NCBI RefSeq assembly: GCF_029210395.1
Contig: NZ_JARGDP010000001.1
Location: 62,001-126,000, forward strand
Length of the DNA stretch: 64,000 nt
Direction: 5' to 3'
Source of the DNA: Petrocella sp. FN5
Lineage (GTDB): Bacteria > Bacillota > Clostridia > Lachnospirales > Vallitaleaceae
Part shown: piece by piece, positions 8,246-17,111 of the stretch
Numbering within the stretch: position 1 is the first letter of the stretch
Layout of the letters: the number at the start of each line of letters is the position of its first letter
Program-made: the position numbers and the translations under genes
The notes under the pieces: generated by a model
The model's database searches: none
Seen by the model: only the letters and a program-made list of their open reading frames with translations
What the model was told of the DNA's origin: nothing

Positions 8246-9132
8246 AAACTTATATTTACAACTTTCGTTATTTCATCAAAGAATCAATTGATATTTTCCG
8301 TTTAAACTTAATATCCAACATTTTCTCCTTACTTAGTACAGGTTTAATATTTTTTGTCTTGACATTGATTATTGCTGGTTGGAACGTCAGTAGTTCAGTG
8401 ACTGATGCCATCAAAGGTGAATCAGAAATCAGTGTCTATTTCAAAGAGGGCTTAACAGATGCAGAAATCATAGAGTTGACCAATCTAGTCACCAATGTGT
8501 TTGGTGTAAAATCGGTCAATCTTGTTAATGAGGATGAGGCTTATGAGCGAATGGAAAGCGTATTAGGCGGTGATGCCCAGGTGTTATCCTTTTTTGAAGA
8601 GAACCCATTCGATGCCTTTTTGGAAGTGGGTATAGAGCTTAGTGAAATAGATGCCATTGTAAGTCAAATCAATCAAATGGAGAAAGTTGACCTCGTTAGG
8701 GATAATAAGGAGGTGTTGAATCGATTAAGTCATATGTCAGATGTTCTTAATTTGGTCAGTTATTTTGCCATAGCTGCAGTAGGCATAACAACATTGGTGA
8801 TTTTATCGCATATCATAAGACAAGGCATTTACCATCATAGAGAACAAATCAATACTTTGGAACTGTTGGGTGCACCCAAATACTTTATTGCACTTCCATT
8901 TTATATAGAAGGTATTGGCATGACACTAACGGGTGGGTTATTGTCACTTATACTAAGCCATTTTGTGTTAAGTGAGATTTATTTACAGGTATCTGGTCCC
9001 CTGCCGTTTATTCCTTTGCCCGATCAAGGTGGTGTCATGCAAAATCTAATCTTGATGGTTATTGGCCTAAGTTTGATTTTAGGGTACTTAGGAAGTGCTT
9101 TTGGGGTCAGTTCATCCAGAGGCAAAAACTAG
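8242..9132 (+). CDS. ftsX: Cell division permease-like protein FtsX
   Basis: 296 residues with FtsX topology: one membrane segment at about 25-47, an extracellular domain of some 120 residues containing ESEISVYFKEGLTDAEI, and three further segments in the C-terminal half. The start is TTG at 8242, overlapping the ftsE TGA (ATTGA), which implies translational coupling; no strong ribosome site of its own is seen. FtsX relays ATP hydrolysis by FtsE to an extracellular partner, most likely the coiled-coil protein encoded just upstream. Confidence 0.88.
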   Translation: MKTYIYNFRYFIKESIDIFRLNLISNIFSLLSTGLIFFVLTLIIAGWNVSSSVTDAIKGESEISVYFKEGLTDAEIIELTNLVTNVFGVKSVNLVNEDEAYERMESVLGGDAQVLSFFEENPFDAFLEVGIELSEIDAIVSQINQMEKVDLVRDNKEVLNRLSHMSDVLNLVSYFAIAAVGITTLVILSHIIRQGIYHHREQINTLELLGAPKYFIALPFYIEGIGMTLTGGLLSLILSHFVLSEIYLQVSGPLPFIPLPDQGGVMQNLILMVIGLSLILGYLGSAFGVSSSRGKN

Positions 9133-9157
9133 AAAAGCAACATTATGATCAGTCAAG

Positions 9158-10294
9158 TTATTTGTAGTCTGTAAGTTGTCCATTTTTAATAGCTTTTGAT
9201 TGAATACAGATATTATTTATCTTTTCAATCTTTTTGATGTCTTGTAATTGACTTAAAGTGATGATGGATATAGCCATACCTTTTTCGCCGGCACGACCGG
9301 TACGACCGACGCGGTGAATATATTCATTAAGGTCAACAGGAATATCCATATTGATGATATGGGATAGGTTTTGAAGATCGAGTCCACGTGCTACAAGATC
9401 TGAGGCGACAAGTACTTTGGCTTGCCCCCCCTTAAACTGATCGATGGCTCTTTTTCGATCTTGCTTTGTTGCATTACCAAAAATAGCAACAGCGTCTATT
9501 TTGTGATAATTTAGTCTCTCCATAACATCAATAACAGCTTCATTTTTGTTGATGAAGACAATAGCCTTCGAAGGATTTACAGCATGAATAAGTTTTCTAA
9601 GCATATCTATCTTATCTCTTTGTGGGGCTATAACAAAACAGTGTTCAATGGCTGGATTAACCTTGTCAGGCGCGATATTGACGATTGTAGGACTTTTCAT
9701 TAAGGACACTGCACTTGCTAAGGCTTTTTCGCTGATAGAAGCGGAAAAAGCCAATAATTGACGATCGCGTAGTGTGGTTTTGATGATACTTTTAACCGTT
9801 TGAACATTACTATCACTTAATAACTTATCAGCTTCATCAATAACTAAGGTTTTAATTTGATGGGCTTTTATTTTTTTGAGCTGAATTAATTCCAAAACAC
9901 GTCCAGGTGTTCCGACAATGATGTGTGGCTTTTCTTTCAAATAATCTATCTGGCGTTTAATATTAACATCACCTATGATAGGTGTAGATCTTAAGGGGTG
10001 GTTAGAATTTTGAGCCAATGTCTTAATTACATTATGAATCTGTATAACCAGTTCATGGGTAGGTGCTAATATTAAAGTATGCAAATCTTTAGTATCCGTA
10101 TCAATACGTTGGAAAGATGGCAAAAGATAGGCGAGCGTCTTACCACTTCCGGTGATGGCCTCAGCGATTAAGTCCTTATTATCCAAGATATGCTCAATGG
10201 TTTTGCTTTGTATATCAGTAGGATTTGTAATATTATCTTGTTTAAGTCCTGCAATAAAGGTGTCGCTTATTCTCAATTCATTAAAAGTAGCCAT
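9158..10294 (-). CDS. DEAD-box ATP-dependent RNA helicase
   Basis: 378 residues from the ATG at 10294, which has AAGGAG 6 bases before it; an in-frame ATG 20 codons further upstream lacks a site and lies across repeat copy D. Motifs in order: Q motif (TNPTDIQ), AITGSGKT, PTHEL, VIDEAD, FSAS in place of SAT, and HRVGRTGRAG. It is a minimal two-domain helicase without a C-terminal RNA-binding extension, similar in size to CshB/CshC or RhlE-type proteins. Probable roles are RNA unwinding in ribosome assembly or mRNA turnover. Its 5' leader carries a repeat hairpin, a possible target for regulation. Confidence 0.9.
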   Translation of the reverse strand: MATFNELRISDTFIAGLKQDNITNPTDIQSKTIEHILDNKDLIAEAITGSGKTLAYLLPSFQRIDTDTKDLHTLILAPTHELVIQIHNVIKTLAQNSNHPLRSTPIIGDVNIKRQIDYLKEKPHIIVGTPGRVLELIQLKKIKAHQIKTLVIDEADKLLSDSNVQTVKSIIKTTLRDRQLLAFSASISEKALASAVSLMKSPTIVNIAPDKVNPAIEHCFVIAPQRDKIDMLRKLIHAVNPSKAIVFINKNEAVIDVMERLNYHKIDAVAIFGNATKQDRKRAIDQFKGGQAKVLVASDLVARGLDLQNLSHIINMDIPVDLNEYIHRVGRTGRAGEKGMAISIITLSQLQDIKKIEKINNICIQSKAIKNGQLTDYK

Positions 10295-10313
10295 AATTTT
10301 CTCCTTATATTTT

Positions 10314-10352
10314 GTTAAGGTGTCAAAACTATATGGTTTTGACCCTTTAGCC
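10314..10352 (-). repeat. Palindromic intergenic repeat, short copy D
   Basis: On the minus strand it reads GGCTAAAGGGTCAAAAC, a short loop, then GTTTTGACACCTTAAC: a nearly perfect hairpin. It is flanked by a 7-bp direct repeat ATATTTT (10307-10313 and 10353-10359), which looks like a target duplication. It lies between the helicase promoter and its ribosome binding site. Confidence 0.75.
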
Positions 10353-10406
10353 ATATTTTATTATAGGAAAGTGAGAAGGTCTTTTGGGAAAACCTTGTAT
10401 GCCTTG

Positions 10407-10435
10407 ATTCTATAGATAGATGACATTTTTGTCAA
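10407..10435 (-). promoter_or_regulatory. Sigma-A-type promoter of the DEAD-box helicase
   Basis: On the minus strand: TTGACA (10430-10435), a 17-base spacer, TAGAAT (10407-10412). The predicted leader is about 105 bases and contains repeat copy D. Confidence 0.65.
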
Positions 10436-10624
10436 TGAAATGCAATATTATTAACAGTAGAGTAGGTAGAATAAGAGATATATTTGCTAATTATATTTAT
10501 TTTGTCTTATGGTGAAAAAAGCTCGAGTGGAATCATGTAAATCTATAAAATCTAAGAAAAATATATAAGGTAGTAAAATTTTTTTAATGCCGGAGAAAAA
10601 CAAATGTCTTTTATGGGAAAACGC

Positions 10625-10653
10625 TTTACATCGGTTTTGATTTATTATATACT
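10625..10653 (+). promoter_or_regulatory. Promoter of the oligopeptide transporter operon
   Basis: TTTACA (10625-10630), a 17-base spacer and TATACT (10648-10653). The leader to the oppB start would be about 160 bases. Apart from this and the divergent helicase promoter, I see nothing else definite in 10436-10822. Confidence 0.65.
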
Positions 10654-10822
10654 ATCCTAGTAAATCAAGGATTCTGTACAGTAAAATTATTTTATAATCT
10701 ACTAGAATAAAGGCGAATTTGGATGAATAATATGAACCTTTTACTTGGATAAGATTATAGTCATTAACCGCATGAATGTATCGGTTAGTATAAGAATCAT
10801 AAATGTCGAAAGGAGCTTTAAA

Positions 10823-11749
10823 ATGAATGGTTATTACGCAAAACGAATTCTCTCAGCGTTGATTACCCTCTTAATTATCACGACACTAACATTTGTGATG
10901 ATGCGATCTATACCTGGAGGTCCATTTACAAGGGAAAGACCTGTACCGGATGAAATACTAAAAACACTCAATGAAAAGTACAATTTGGACGCTCCTATGT
11001 ATGAACAGTATTTTGATTATATAAAAGGCTTGGTCACTTTTGATCTTGGACCATCTTATTCAAAAATAGGAACCACCGTTAATGACTTAATTATTTCCGG
11101 TTTTCCCGCATCTGCTAGAATCGGGTTGTATGCGACGATACTTATAGTAATTTTTGGCATTCCCCTTGGTATTATTTCAGCCTTAAAACAAAATAAGCCC
11201 ATTGATTATCTGGTTATGTTCATGGCAACACTGGGGGTAACCGTTCCCAGCTTTGTTATGGCGACATTAATCATCTATTTTTTTGCGGGTAAACTGGGAA
11301 TTTTACCTAGTTTTGGGGTCACATCACCATTGGGTTATGTTGGACCGGTATTGGCTCTGTCCGGTTATTCATTATCTTTTGTAGCAAGGCTAACAAGATC
11401 AAGCATGCTTGAGGTTTTAAGACAAGACTATATCCGTACAGCCAGAGCAAACGGCCTGAGTGAGTTCAAAGTCATCTATAAGCATGCCATAAAAAATGCT
11501 TTGATTCCGGTTGTCACTTATCTGGGTCCCATGATAGCAGCTATATTGACCGGCTCTTTCGTTATTGAGAAGATTTTTGCAGTACCTGGTATGGGCCGAT
11601 ACTTTGTTGAAAGTGTTGGTAACCGAGATTATACGACAATTACTGGTATTACTGTCTTTTATGCAGCATTTTATATTCTTATGGTATTGCTTGTCGACAT
11701 TGCATATGGGTTTATTGACCCTAGAATAAAACTTGGGAAGGAAAAATAA
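10823..11749 (+). CDS. oppB: Oligopeptide/dipeptide ABC transporter permease OppB
   Basis: 308 residues from the ATG at 10823, 7 bases after AGGAG; a longer in-frame start at 10745 lacks a site. The protein begins MNGYYAKRILSALITLLI and has six membrane segments and the cytoplasmic EAA-like loop DYIRTARANGLSEFKVIYKHAIKNA region typical of OppB/DppB. It forms half of the membrane channel for peptide import with OppC. The order B-C-D-F-A is complete here. Whether the system takes up oligopeptides, dipeptides or nickel chelates cannot be settled from sequence. Confidence 0.88.
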   Translation: MNGYYAKRILSALITLLIITTLTFVMMRSIPGGPFTRERPVPDEILKTLNEKYNLDAPMYEQYFDYIKGLVTFDLGPSYSKIGTTVNDLIISGFPASARIGLYATILIVIFGIPLGIISALKQNKPIDYLVMFMATLGVTVPSFVMATLIIYFFAGKLGILPSFGVTSPLGYVGPVLALSGYSLSFVARLTRSSMLEVLRQDYIRTARANGLSEFKVIYKHAIKNALIPVVTYLGPMIAAILTGSFVIEKIFAVPGMGRYFVESVGNRDYTTITGITVFYAAFYILMVLLVDIAYGFIDPRIKLGKEK

Positions 11750-11751
11750 TC

Positions 11752-12957
11752 ATGGCAGATAAAAGATTTGTGTTTATCAAAGATAATAAAGAAGATATGG
11801 AAGCATCTCGCCCAAGTTTAACCTACTGGCAAGATGCTTGGCGAAGACTGAAGAAAAACAAACTTGCGATGGTTGGAGCCTTTACGATTGTTATGGTTTT
11901 ATTGTTTGGTATCTTTGGACCCAGTACGACAGATTATTCTTATTCAGATCAACTGAATAAATTCAAGAATCTACCACCGAGATTAGAGATTTTTCATGTA
12001 GAAGAGAATCTAAACTTCCATTTATCCAATGACTACAATATATTCTTAGTAACGGATAAGGGTGAAGTCTATGACCGTCTTGAACCGGATAAAAATCAGA
12101 GAGACATGATTAACAAGATTTATATCTATAAATATGGTACAGAAGATAATTTTGAAGAAGTTGTTCTTGACTTTTCTTATAATTTGTTACCAACCAAACA
12201 AGGCTACGATTATGATTTTACCATTGAGTACGATGGTGTTGTTTATACCCAACCTAATGATAAGGTTTTTAATCGAACATTTCCTTTTGGAACAGATGAT
12301 TTAGGTCGCGATATTTTAACTCGTGTTATGTATGGTACGAGAATATCACTCATGATTGCATTCATTGCAACACTCGTCAACCTTCTGATAGGCGTGGTAT
12401 ATGGAAGTATTTCCGGCTTTGAAGGTGGTAAGATTGATGAGTTTATGATGCGTATTGTGGACATCATCAATTCCGTGCCTTTGATGTTATATGTTATTCT
12501 ATTAATGGTTACCTTTAAGGAAAATGACGGATTGACCAATATCATTATAGCACTCAGTACGGTTTACTGGGTGTCCATGGCTAGGTTGGTTCGTGGGCAG
12601 ATGTTGGCACTAAAAGAACAAGAATTTGTATTAGCAGCCAGCGTTATTGGTGTGCCTAAGTATAAGATTATCTTCAGACATTTAATTCCAAATGCCATGG
12701 GTCCCATCATTGTTTCAATGACCATGATGATTCCAAGTGCAGTATTTACGGAGGCATTTTTAAGCTTTATTGGTCTTGGAGTATCTGCACCTCAAGCATC
12801 TCTTGGAACACTAGCTAACAATTCCCTGTCAGGGCTTTTGACATACCCTTATCAGTTGTTCTTCCCTGCCCTTACGATTGCAATCATTATTCTTGCATTT
12901 AACTTCTTAGGGGATGGATTACGAGATGCACTTGATCCACGACTAAGGAAAGGATAG
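11752..12957 (+). CDS. oppC: Oligopeptide ABC transporter permease OppC with extra extracellular insert
   Basis: 401 residues, about 100 more than classical OppC. After the N-terminal OppC_N segment and the first membrane helix (about residues 37-57) comes an insert of roughly 110 residues rich in acidic and aromatic residues, then the family motif FGTDDLGRDILTR and five more helices with the EAA loop (EQEFVLAASVIGVPKYKIIF region). The insert should lie outside the membrane and may contact OppA. The gene starts two bases after oppB ends. Confidence 0.87.
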   Translation: MADKRFVFIKDNKEDMEASRPSLTYWQDAWRRLKKNKLAMVGAFTIVMVLLFGIFGPSTTDYSYSDQLNKFKNLPPRLEIFHVEENLNFHLSNDYNIFLVTDKGEVYDRLEPDKNQRDMINKIYIYKYGTEDNFEEVVLDFSYNLLPTKQGYDYDFTIEYDGVVYTQPNDKVFNRTFPFGTDDLGRDILTRVMYGTRISLMIAFIATLVNLLIGVVYGSISGFEGGKIDEFMMRIVDIINSVPLMLYVILLMVTFKENDGLTNIIIALSTVYWVSMARLVRGQMLALKEQEFVLAASVIGVPKYKIIFRHLIPNAMGPIIVSMTMMIPSAVFTEAFLSFIGLGVSAPQASLGTLANNSLSGLLTYPYQLFFPALTIAIIILAFNFLGDGLRDALDPRLRKG

Positions 12958-12966
12958 GTTAATATA

Positions 12967-13986
12967 ATGAGTAAAATACTAGAAGTTAAAAATCTGAGTA
13001 CATCCTTTTATACCCATATGGGAGAAGTACAAGCCGTACGGGGCAATAGTTTTTCTATGGAAAAAGGCGACATTCTTGGTATTGTCGGTGAATCAGGTAG
13101 CGGTAAGAGTGTAACAGCGCTCTCGATAATGGGACTCATCGATCATCCCGGAAAAATAAAAGATGGGGAGATCATCTTTAATGGCGAAGTGATTTCGACT
13201 AAGAATAATGAAGAAATGTGCAAGATTCGTGGAAAAGAAATTTCAATGATTTTCCAGGATCCAATGACCTCATTAAACCCTGTTTTTACGATAAAAAACC
13301 TTATGGTTGAAGTTATTAGAAGACATCAAAAAGTATCTAAGAAAAAGGCACTTGAGATTGCCATTGATAAGCTACGCATGGTCGGTATTCCAGAACCGGA
13401 GAAAAGAATCCATGCTTATCCTCATGAGTTCTCGGGTGGTATGCGTCAAAGAGCCATGATTGCGACGGCGTTGTCATGTAACCCTAAGTTGCTAATCGCA
13501 GATGAACCCACAACAGCACTAGATGTAACGATTCAGGCACAAATCCTGGAGATTATGAAAAAGCTAGCCAGTGAGATTGATACGTCCATTATGATTATTA
13601 CCCACGATTTAGGTGTGATTGCAGAGACCTGTAAGCATATGATTGTGATGTATGGTGGCATGATTATGGAAAAGGGCACAGTGGATGAGATTTTTCACAG
13701 TCCTCAACATCCTTACACAAGAGGACTTATGAATTCAGTACCACGTATGGATGCAGCTGCTAAAGAGCGATTGATACCTATACCGGGATCACCACCGGAT
13801 TTATTAAACCCTCCTAAAGGTTGTCCTTTCTCGTACAGATGCCCACATGCAATGGAAATATGTAAAGAAGAAATGGCGCCGACCTATAAAATCAGTGATG
13901 GACATACATCAGCATGTTGGTTAATTCACTTAGATGCGCCAGATGTTGAAGGTTATATAAAAGGATGTGATATAGATGCCGGATAA
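12967..13986 (+). CDS. oppD: Oligopeptide ABC transporter ATPase OppD
   Basis: 339 residues. Walker [10 protein letters not shown]-loop in [12 protein letters not shown], signature FSGGMRQR, Walker [13 protein letters not shown], and the C-terminal oligo_HPY region with cysteines ([16 protein letters not shown]), which in this family can bind an Fe-S cluster. It powers the OppBC channel together with OppF. AAAGGA precedes the start; the end overlaps oppF by 11 bases. Confidence 0.9.
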   Translation: MSKILEVKNLSTSFYTHMGEVQAVRGNSFSMEKGDILGIVGESGSGKSVTALSIMGLIDHPGKIKDGEIIFNGEVISTKNNEEMCKIRGKEISMIFQDPMTSLNPVFTIKNLMVEVIRRHQKVSKKKALEIAIDKLRMVGIPEPEKRIHAYPHEFSGGMRQRAMIATALSCNPKLLIADEPTTALDVTIQAQILEIMKKLASEIDTSIMIITHDLGVIAETCKHMIVMYGGMIMEKGTVDEIFHSPQHPYTRGLMNSVPRMDAAAKERLIPIPGSPPDLLNPPKGCPFSYRCPHAMEICKEEMAPTYKISDGHTSACWLIHLDAPDVEGYIKGCDIDAG

Positions 13987-14968
13987 GAAAGTATTATTAG
14001 AGATTAAAGGACTTAAGAAATATTTTACAGTTAAGCACAGTATGGTTGAAAGCAAACGTAAGTACTTAAAAGCAGTTGATGGTATTTCTTTTGTAATTAA
14101 TAAAGGTGAGACTTTTGGTCTGGTTGGAGAATCCGGTTGTGGTAAATCTACAACAGGAAGAGCCATTGTTAGATTATACGAACCGACCGGTGGCAAAATC
14201 ATCTATGATGGTGAAGACATTACCAATATATCACCCAAAGAAATGTTGAAATATCGAAAACGTATTCAAATGATTTTCCAAGACCCCTATGCATCCTTGA
14301 ATACGCGTATGACCATTGCTGATATTATTGGAGAAGGTCTTGATATACACACCAATATTAAAGGCGAAGCCAGAATGGAACGTATTCATGACTTATTAAC
14401 ACGTGTTGGACTTAAAAAAGAGCATGCCAGTCGATACCCTCATGAGTTTTCCGGTGGGCAACGACAAAGAATCGGAATTGCAAGAGCCATAGCTATTGAA
14501 CCGGATTTGATTATTTGTGATGAGCCGATTTCTGCTCTAGATGTTTCCATCCAAGCACAAGTGGTCAACATGCTTGAAGATTTGCAAAAAGAGTTGGGCT
14601 TAACTTATTTGTTTATTGCCCATGATTTGTCTATGGTTAAGCATATATCCGACCGAATTGGTGTGATGTATTTGGGTCACATGATGGAAATCGCCGAAAG
14701 TAATGAACTGTATGAGAAACCATTACATCCATATACCAAGGCTTTGTTATCGTCCATACCGATTCCGGATCCTCGTTCCAAAAAAGAGGGCCGTATTGTT
14801 CTTGAAGGTGATGTAAGAAGTCCCATTGATCCCAAAGAAGGTTGCCGCTTTAGTTCTAGATGTCGTTATTGTGAAGAAATTTGCGATGAAGTGACACCGG
14901 AGCTTGTAGAAGTTTTACCGGATCATTTTGTTGCCTGCCATTTGGTAAAAAAGATTAACAATCTCTAA
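13976..14968 (+). CDS. oppF: Oligopeptide ABC transporter ATPase OppF
   Basis: 330 residues. Walker A GESGCGKS, signature FSGGQRQR, Walker [13 protein letters not shown], and an oligo_HPY tail with the cysteine set [15 protein letters not shown]. It is the second ATPase of the peptide importer. The start overlaps the end of oppD and uses AAGGATG about 9 bases upstream. The 3' end of the gene contains a probable promoter for oppA. Confidence 0.9.
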   Translation: MPDKKVLLEIKGLKKYFTVKHSMVESKRKYLKAVDGISFVINKGETFGLVGESGCGKSTTGRAIVRLYEPTGGKIIYDGEDITNISPKEMLKYRKRIQMIFQDPYASLNTRMTIADIIGEGLDIHTNIKGEARMERIHDLLTRVGLKKEHASRYPHEFSGGQRQRIGIARAIAIEPDLIICDEPISALDVSIQAQVVNMLEDLQKELGLTYLFIAHDLSMVKHISDRIGVMYLGHMMEIAESNELYEKPLHPYTKALLSSIPIPDPRSKKEGRIVLEGDVRSPIDPKEGCRFSSRCRYCEEICDEVTPELVEVLPDHFVACHLVKKINNL

Positions 14969-14982
14969 AGATGTGGTATAAT
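14955..14982 (+). promoter_or_regulatory. Probable separate promoter for oppA
   Basis: TTAACA (14955-14960), a 16-base spacer ending in TGG, and TATAAT (14977-14982), an extended -10. It would give oppA its own transcript with a leader of about 208 bases holding repeat copy A, and fits the need for more binding protein than permease. Confidence 0.6.
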
Positions 14983-15049
14983 AAAGAAGTGTGAAAATAA
15001 TTTTACTGATATTGCTTGTTATGAAGAACATAACAATTGATATAAATAA

Positions 15050-15165
15050 GGTTAAAGCGTCTAAAGTATATAATTGAACTTTTACATACAATATATAATT
15101 ATGAATGTATCAACGTAATCTATATATTTTATGTAATAGAGAAACTTAAGTTTGAGGCTTTAACC
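15050..15165 (+). repeat. Palindromic intergenic repeat, 116-bp copy A
   Basis: Starts GGTTAAAGCGTC and ends GAGGCTTTAACC, which pair as an outer stem. A second stem pairs TTACATA with TATGTAA. Between and around lie ATCAACGTAATCTATAT and AGAGAAACTTA, both shared exactly with copy B at 40431, whose stems differ in sequence but still pair. It lies in the oppA leader, 12-13 bases before AAAGGAGG. Near-direct AAATA motifs flank it. Confidence 0.8.
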
Positions 15166-15196
15166 AAATATAGAAAACAATAAAAGGAGGAAGAAC

Positions 15197-16852
15197 ATGA
15201 AAAAATTACTATCATTATTACTCGTACTTGCATTATCTGTTTCTTTGTTAGCAGCATGTGGCAAAACAGAAGAACCAAGTACAACACCAGAGACAACAGA
15301 AACACCTGAAGTTACAGAAACAGGAACTGAAAAAATTCTTAATTGGAACGTTGGTGCAGATCCAAAAACCATCGACCCAACTTTAAATGGGGCAAGTGAT
15401 GGTGGAGATGTGATCAACCAAACTTTCGAAGCCTTAGTTAGAGAAAAAAGCGGAGAAATCTTCCCGGGTATTGCAGAATCATGGGAAGTTTCTGAAGATG
15501 GTTTAACGGTAACTTTCAAACTTAGAGAGTCCAACTGGTCAGACGGATCACCACTTACAGCTCATGACTTTGTTTATTCATGGAAGCGTGGTATGGACCC
15601 GGCAACAGCATCTGAATACTCATGGATTTGGGAGTATACCAATGTTGTAGGTGCTATGGATGTTGTAAACGGTGAAGGTTCAATGGATGATGTAGGCGTT
15701 GTAGCTACAGACGACTATACCCTTGAAGTAAAACTTAATAACCCTACAGATTACATCGTAAGCTTATTGTCCTTCTATCACTTTATGCCTGTTAAACAAT
15801 CATCTGTAGAAGCAGCAGCAGACGGCGCTTGGGCTAAAGATCCTGCACTTGCAGTATCAAACGGACCATTTGTTTTAACATCATATAAAATTGGTGAAGG
15901 TTTAACACTAGCTAAGAACCCAGAATATTGGAATGCTGAAAATGTAATGCTTGACGGTATTAAGGGCGTATTTATAGATGAAGAAGCAACTTCTTACCAA
16001 GCGTACCAAAATGGTGAGTTACACTTCATACCGACGGTACCAACAGCAGAGACACCACGTCTCATTGCTGAAGATCCAAATTTCTACGTGTTCCCATTAC
16101 TTGGAACATATTACTATAACTTCAATCTTAATCTTGATATGTGGCAAGATGTTCGTGTTAGAAAAGCTTTTGCTTTAGCCATTGATAGAGAAATGATTGT
16201 TGAAACATTAGCAGCAGGTCAAGTACCGGCAGCTGGTTTTGTACCACCAGGGTTCTTAGATGCGGACGGTAATGACTTCTTTGAAACTGCCGGATCTTAC
16301 GGCGTACCAACAGATGGTAGCAAAGTAACTGAAGCACAAGAATTACTTGCAGAAGCTGGCTATCCTAACGGAGAAGGCTTCCCAGAGTTTACAATTCTAT
16401 ATAACACTTCAGAAGGTCATCAAGTTGTTGCAGAATTGATTCAAGAAATGTTCAAAACCAATCTTGGTGTCAATACCAAACTTGAAAACCAAGAATGGGC
16501 TGTATTCCAAGACACACGTAAAGTTGGCGACTTTGAACTTGCACGTGGTGGTTGGTTGACAGACTTTATGGATCCAATGGGACTTCTAAGTATTTTCACA
16601 ACTGGAAACGCTTATAACGATCCTAAGTACAGCAACGAAGAATATGATGCATTACTTTCAAAAGCTGCTGTAACAAGAGGTAAAGAGCATTTTGACGTTC
16701 TTTATGAAGCACAAGAAATGTTTATTGCAGATATGCCTGTAATCCCTGTATACCACTACACAGATGTTATGTTAGTATCTGAAAAGTTACAAGGATGGGA
16801 TCGTTCCGTTCTTGGTACAGTCGATTTCAGTAGCGCTACTTTAGTAGAATAA
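15197..16852 (+). CDS. oppA: Oligopeptide-binding lipoprotein OppA
   Basis: 551 residues. A lipoprotein signal ends at Cys21 (SLLAAC), followed by a Thr/Glu/Pro-rich linker and a class 5 solute-binding domain (NVGADPKTIDPTLNG near residue 50; WEVSEDGLTVTFKLRESNWSDG region). It captures peptides at the cell surface for OppBCDF. AAAGGAGG precedes the ATG. A 228-base gap from oppF holds a promoter and repeat copy A, so expression is probably uncoupled from the permease genes. Confidence 0.92.
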   Translation: MKKLLSLLLVLALSVSLLAACGKTEEPSTTPETTETPEVTETGTEKILNWNVGADPKTIDPTLNGASDGGDVINQTFEALVREKSGEIFPGIAESWEVSEDGLTVTFKLRESNWSDGSPLTAHDFVYSWKRGMDPATASEYSWIWEYTNVVGAMDVVNGEGSMDDVGVVATDDYTLEVKLNNPTDYIVSLLSFYHFMPVKQSSVEAAADGAWAKDPALAVSNGPFVLTSYKIGEGLTLAKNPEYWNAENVMLDGIKGVFIDEEATSYQAYQNGELHFIPTVPTAETPRLIAEDPNFYVFPLLGTYYYNFNLNLDMWQDVRVRKAFALAIDREMIVETLAAGQVPAAGFVPPGFLDADGNDFFETAGSYGVPTDGSKVTEAQELLAEAGYPNGEGFPEFTILYNTSEGHQVVAELIQEMFKTNLGVNTKLENQEWAVFQDTRKVGDFELARGGWLTDFMDPMGLLSIFTTGNAYNDPKYSNEEYDALLSKAAVTRGKEHFDVLYEAQEMFIADMPVIPVYHYTDVMLVSEKLQGWDRSVLGTVDFSSATLVE

Positions 16853-16877
16853 GATAAATCATCAAAATAGAACAATC

Positions 16878-16911
16878 AAAAAGCCTGCTTGATTTAAGCA
16901 GGCTTTTTTTG
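16878..16911 (+). terminator. Intrinsic terminator after oppA
   Basis: AAAAAGCCTGCTT pairs with AAGCAGGCTTTTT, followed by more Ts. It closes the peptide transporter operon. The 200 bases from here to the next gene show nothing else definite. Confidence 0.92.
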
Positions 16912-17111
16912 ATTTTATTAGAGATCCATAAAACACTTCCACATATTGCTTCTAGGAAATTCATGGTCAATATCGATAGTGGTATGAAAAAATTCAGATA
17001 GCGAAAAAACTGGCTTACAACTTCGTGGTAGTATGATATGATGTAAACATAGTACAGAAGACTAAGAATAAATATATTAAACCATTATAAATGAATACTT
17101 TGAGGTAGAAT

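Noticed and set aside
10152-10415. 87-codon plus-strand frame opposite the helicase gene start
   Set aside because: It is antisense to conserved helicase motifs and the helicase promoter and has no ribosome site.
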